Source: Varibaculum massiliense
GTDB lineage: Bacteria > Actinomycetota > Actinomycetes > Actinomycetales > Actinomycetaceae
Length of the DNA stretch: 64,000 nucleotides
Assembly: GCF_900106855.1 (NCBI RefSeq)
Contig: NZ_FNWI01000004.1
Location: 496,001 to 560,000, forward strand
Direction of reading: 5' to 3'
The notes under the pieces are model-generated. The model made no database searches. It saw only the letters and a program-made list of their open reading frames with translations, and was not told the DNA's origin. Of the stretch, positions 63,761 through 64,000 are shown one piece after another (position 1 is the first letter of the stretch; each line of letters begins with the position of its first letter). A program made the translations under genes and the position numbers.

Positions 63761-64000
63761 AGAGCTATCTGCCTTTCGGTTTGCCGGGCAGGTAACTCCC
63801 GCCCGCTATGACTGGGGTTGTGGTTCTGATAGTTACTGAGGGCGCGCCACTTGATTTGAGTAATCGGGTCGCGCCAAAGGGGTAGGTTATCACCGGATAC
63901 AGTCGGCAGCTGTGTCAGTGGAATCAGCTGCGGGTATAGCGGTTTTGACACCGGAATCAAAGGATTAAGATTCAACCAATTGTTCAGGTAAGAAACAGAT
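63757..64000 (-). CDS. C-terminal part of an unidentified protein, cut by the window edge
   Basis: The frame is open from the window edge to a TGA that overlaps the moxR start, giving at least 80 residues with no start needed inside the window (TTG 63975 is only an internal codon). The visible part is Pro/Leu/Gln-rich with a basic end (HSGRELPARQTERQIAL) and no recognised domain. Actinobacterial moxR-DUF58 operons often begin with a large Ig/FN3-repeat surface protein; whether this is one cannot be seen. Confidence 0.55.
   Translation of the reverse strand, partial: SVSYLNNWLNLNPLIPVSKPLYPQLIPLTQLPTVSGDNLPLWRDPITQIKWRALSNYQNHNPSHSGRELPARQTERQIAL

Overview
The window looks like a chromosomal stretch of a mid-GC, host-associated actinobacterium, probably in or near Actinomycetaceae (Actinomyces / Varibaculum / Mobiluncus relatives). 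This is inference. It rests on actinobacteria-specific families (DUF3052 next to homodimeric aceE, DUF3145, DUF2469, a DivIVA-domain protein), on the gene order rpsB-tsf-pyrH-frr-cdsA-rlmN-dxr-rseP-ispG-proS-def, and on frequent GTG/TTG starts. Nearly everything is on the minus strand and most of it is housekeeping. No CRISPR array, rRNA operon, intact transposase or prophage was seen.

Layout. 0.1-5.1 kb: L-lactate dehydrogenase, a DinG-type helicase and HflX (minus), then tRNA-Val(TAC) with its own terminator. 5.4-9.0 kb: DUF3052 divergent from pyruvate dehydrogenase E1 (aceE). 9.1-13.3 kb is the accessory patch: a RelBE-type toxin-antitoxin pair with a palindromic operator, a DUF4298 protein, a frameshifted lipoprotein gene, a small membrane protein, a DUF3145 protein followed by an acyl-carrier-protein-like protein that lacks the phosphopantetheine serine, and a cluster of large palindromic repeats. 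13.3-26.4 kb: a long translation / isoprenoid / lipid operon-like run from rpsB (upstream end) to def, interrupted between ispG and proS by a second cluster of the same repeats. 26.8-31.5 kb: an M23-like secreted protein divergent from rpsB, then xerC, dprA, comM and yraN. 31.7-33.8 kb: ahpF-ahpC. 33.9-39.1 kb: DUF2469, rnhB, lepB, rplS, a TrmD-GNAT fusion, rimM, khpA, rpsP. 39.4-49.6 kb: an inositol-phosphatase-like gene, an amidohydrolase, ffh, ftsY, a membrane protein, smc, ndk. 49.7-56.7 kb: a fructose PTS locus (DeoR regulator, fruK, fruA, ptsH and a DhaM/HPr-like protein without either phosphoacceptor histidine) with ptsI divergent. 56.7-64 kb: an envelope/signalling operon of moxR, DUF58, a transglutaminase-like membrane protein, a Ser/Thr kinase and an FHA protein.

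How the genes work together. Fructose enters through EI, HPr and FruABC, is phosphorylated again by FruK, and pyruvate is then split between lactate (Ldh) and acetyl-CoA (AceE). The rpsB-def run links ribosome supply, phospholipid synthesis (CdsA) and the MEP isoprenoid pathway (Dxr, IspG) with an intramembrane protease. Ffh, FtsY and LepB form the secretion pathway.

Most unusual observations: (1) an intergenic family of about 100-nt near-perfect palindromes whose stem sequences differ between copies while pairing is kept, around a conserved asymmetric internal loop; (2) a DhaM-HPr-like protein with both histidines replaced, inside a fructose PTS locus; (3) an ACP-like protein with Asp in place of the modified Ser, next to DUF3145; (4) a TrmD-acetyltransferase fusion; (5) a possible AUA start codon for hflX; (6) a lipoprotein gene with two frame breaks, one at a run of six A. 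All are readings of this single sequence and none has been checked by search.
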